Assembly (NCBI GenBank): GCA_019114885.1
Contig: DXEQ01000278.1
Coordinates: 1 to 6,407, forward strand
Direction: 5' to 3'
Source of the DNA: Candidatus Anaerobutyricum stercoripullorum
GTDB taxonomy: Bacteria > Bacillota > Clostridia > Lachnospirales > Lachnospiraceae
Length of the DNA stretch: 6,407 nt
A program made the translations under genes and the position numbers. The notes under the pieces were generated by a model that saw nothing but the letters and a program-made list of their open reading frames with translations, did no database searches and was not told the origin of the DNA. The stretch's first letter is position 1; every line of letters starts with the position of its first letter. Positions 5,452-6,407 of this stretch are shown piece after piece.

Positions 5452-6407
5452 ATGAATATAAAAAAAGCCAAGGAAGACATTAAAAACACCGTCCGGGCCT
5501 ATCTGGACAAGGACGAATTCGGTCAGTACCGTATCCCGGAAGTCCGCCAGCGTCCCATCCTTCTGATGGGACCTCCCGGCATCGGAAAGACACAGATCAT
5601 GCAGCAGATTGCCAGAGAATGTGGCATCGGGCTGATTGCCTACACCATCACTCATCACACCAGACAGAGCGCCGTGGGACTGCCTTTCATCAAAGAAGAG
5701 GTCTTTGAGGGTAAAACTCACTCCGTCACCGAATATACCATGAGCGAGATCATCAGCAGCATCTACCGCTACATGGAAGAGAGCGGCAAACGGGAAGGTA
5801 TCCTGTTCATCGACGAGATCAACTGCGTCTCTGAGACTCTGGCGCCGACCATGCTGCAGTTCCTCCAGTGCAAGACCTTCGGCAATCAGGCTGTGCCGAA
5901 AGGATGGATCATCACCGCTGCCGGCAATCCGCCGGAGTATAACAAGAGTGTCCGTGATTTCGACTTTGTGACACTGGACCGCGTCCGCAAGATCAATATC
6001 GAAGCCGACCTGGAGGCCTTCCGCAGCTATGCCCGGACCCGTCACATCCATCCGTTTATCTTAAGTTATCTGGAACTGCGTCCACAGAACTTCTACCGGA
6101 CAGAAAATGATGTGGACGGCATGCAGTTTGTCACTGCCCGGGGCTGGGAGGACTTAAGCTATCTCATCTATTCCTACGAAAAGCTGTCCATCCCTGTAGA
6201 TGAAGATGTGATCCACCAGTTCCTGCAGCACGAAGATATCGCCAAAGATGTGGCCGCTTACTACGACCTGTACCAGAAATACCGGGACGAGTACGACATC
6301 AGCCGCATTCTCGCCGGTCAGGTAAAATCCGGTGTCTTCGAGCGGCTTTTCCGCGCTTCCTTCGACGAACGTCTAAGCTGCGTAGAACTGCTCACCGGCG
6401 GTCTCCA
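5452..6407 (+). CDS. MoxR-type AAA+ ATPase (3' end beyond window)
   Basis: Open from the ATG at 5452 to the window edge (318 codons visible, no stop). The start has AGAGGA (5439-5444) 7 nt upstream. The AAA+ core is complete: Walker A GPPGIGKT (40-47), the HHTRQSAVGLPF segment (68-79) typical of MoxR relatives, Walker B ILFIDEIN (117-124) with Asp121 and Glu122, sensor 1 Asn159 in AAGNPPEYN, arginine-finger candidates in LDRVRK (175-180), and sensor 2 Arg230 in TARGWEDL. A helical C-terminal region follows (from about 240) and is cut by the edge. The protein is cytoplasmic and probably hexameric; by analogy with characterised MoxR proteins it remodels a client presented by its VWA partner. 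The VWA gene precedes it on the same strand with no terminator between, so co-expression is expected. It should be ATPase-active; its client is not evident. Confidence 0.9.
   Translation, partial: MNIKKAKEDIKNTVRAYLDKDEFGQYRIPEVRQRPILLMGPPGIGKTQIMQQIARECGIGLIAYTITHHTRQSAVGLPFIKEEVFEGKTHSVTEYTMSEIISSIYRYMEESGKREGILFIDEINCVSETLAPTMLQFLQCKTFGNQAVPKGWIITAAGNPPEYNKSVRDFDFVTLDRVRKINIEADLEAFRSYARTRHIHPFILSYLELRPQNFYRTENDVDGMQFVTARGWEDLSYLIYSYEKLSIPVDEDVIHQFLQHEDIAKDVAAYYDLYQKYRDEYDISRILAGQVKSGVFERLFRASFDERLSCVELLTGGL

Noticed and set aside
5446..6051. Minus-strand 201-codon ORF opposite the MoxR gene
   Set aside because: Antisense shadow: the plus strand here has Walker A, Walker B and both sensors in a frame open to the edge, and the minus ORF has no ribosome site or domain.

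Overview
The window looks like chromosomal DNA of a moderately GC-rich anaerobic Firmicute, most likely a Lachnospiraceae (Clostridium cluster XIVa) member. This rests on strong purine-rich Shine-Dalgarno sites, the flavour of the proteins (a BspA-type leucine-rich-repeat protein, a DUF2201-type VWA protein, and a hypothetical protein that resembles a clostridial family), and GC-rich third codon positions with A/T-rich intergenic DNA. The genus cannot be fixed from sequence reading alone. I see no phage, transposon, CRISPR, tRNA or rRNA feature, and no gene-free stretch longer than about 175 bp.

Layout. Bases 1-174 are non-coding. They hold a T-rich edge segment and a 30-bp tandem repeat array whose last unit runs into the stop codon of the first gene. 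Three minus-strand genes follow, transcribed from 2797 down to 175: an uncharacterised 228-aa protein, pyrroline-5-carboxylate reductase (proC), and an S66 (LD-carboxypeptidase/MccF-like) serine peptidase. They are spaced 60 and 73 nt apart and probably share one promoter at about 2854-2882. A divergent intergenic region (2798-2961) separates them from three plus-strand genes: a leucine-rich-repeat protein (2962-3978), a VWA/putative-metallopeptidase protein of DUF2201 type (4063-5358), and a MoxR-type AAA+ ATPase that starts at 5452 and runs off the right edge.

How the genes work together. The minus-strand group combines the last step of proline synthesis with a peptidase that acts on murein peptides or peptide-like toxins; any functional link is unproven. 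The plus-strand group is the more interesting unit. A MoxR ATPase paired with a VWA protein carrying an intact metal-ion-dependent adhesion site (MIDAS) is a known chaperone-like pairing, as in RavA-ViaA. Here it is preceded by a cytoplasmic LRR protein with a long, unrecognised C-terminal region, a plausible substrate or adaptor component. The metallopeptidase-like part of the VWA protein has HxxxH but lacks the usual catalytic Glu, which suggests a structural or metal-binding role. Secondary signals are the tandem repeats next to the S66 stop codon, a 7-bp dyad between the VWA and ATPase genes, and a Shine-Dalgarno-like site at the left edge that hints at another minus-strand gene just outside.
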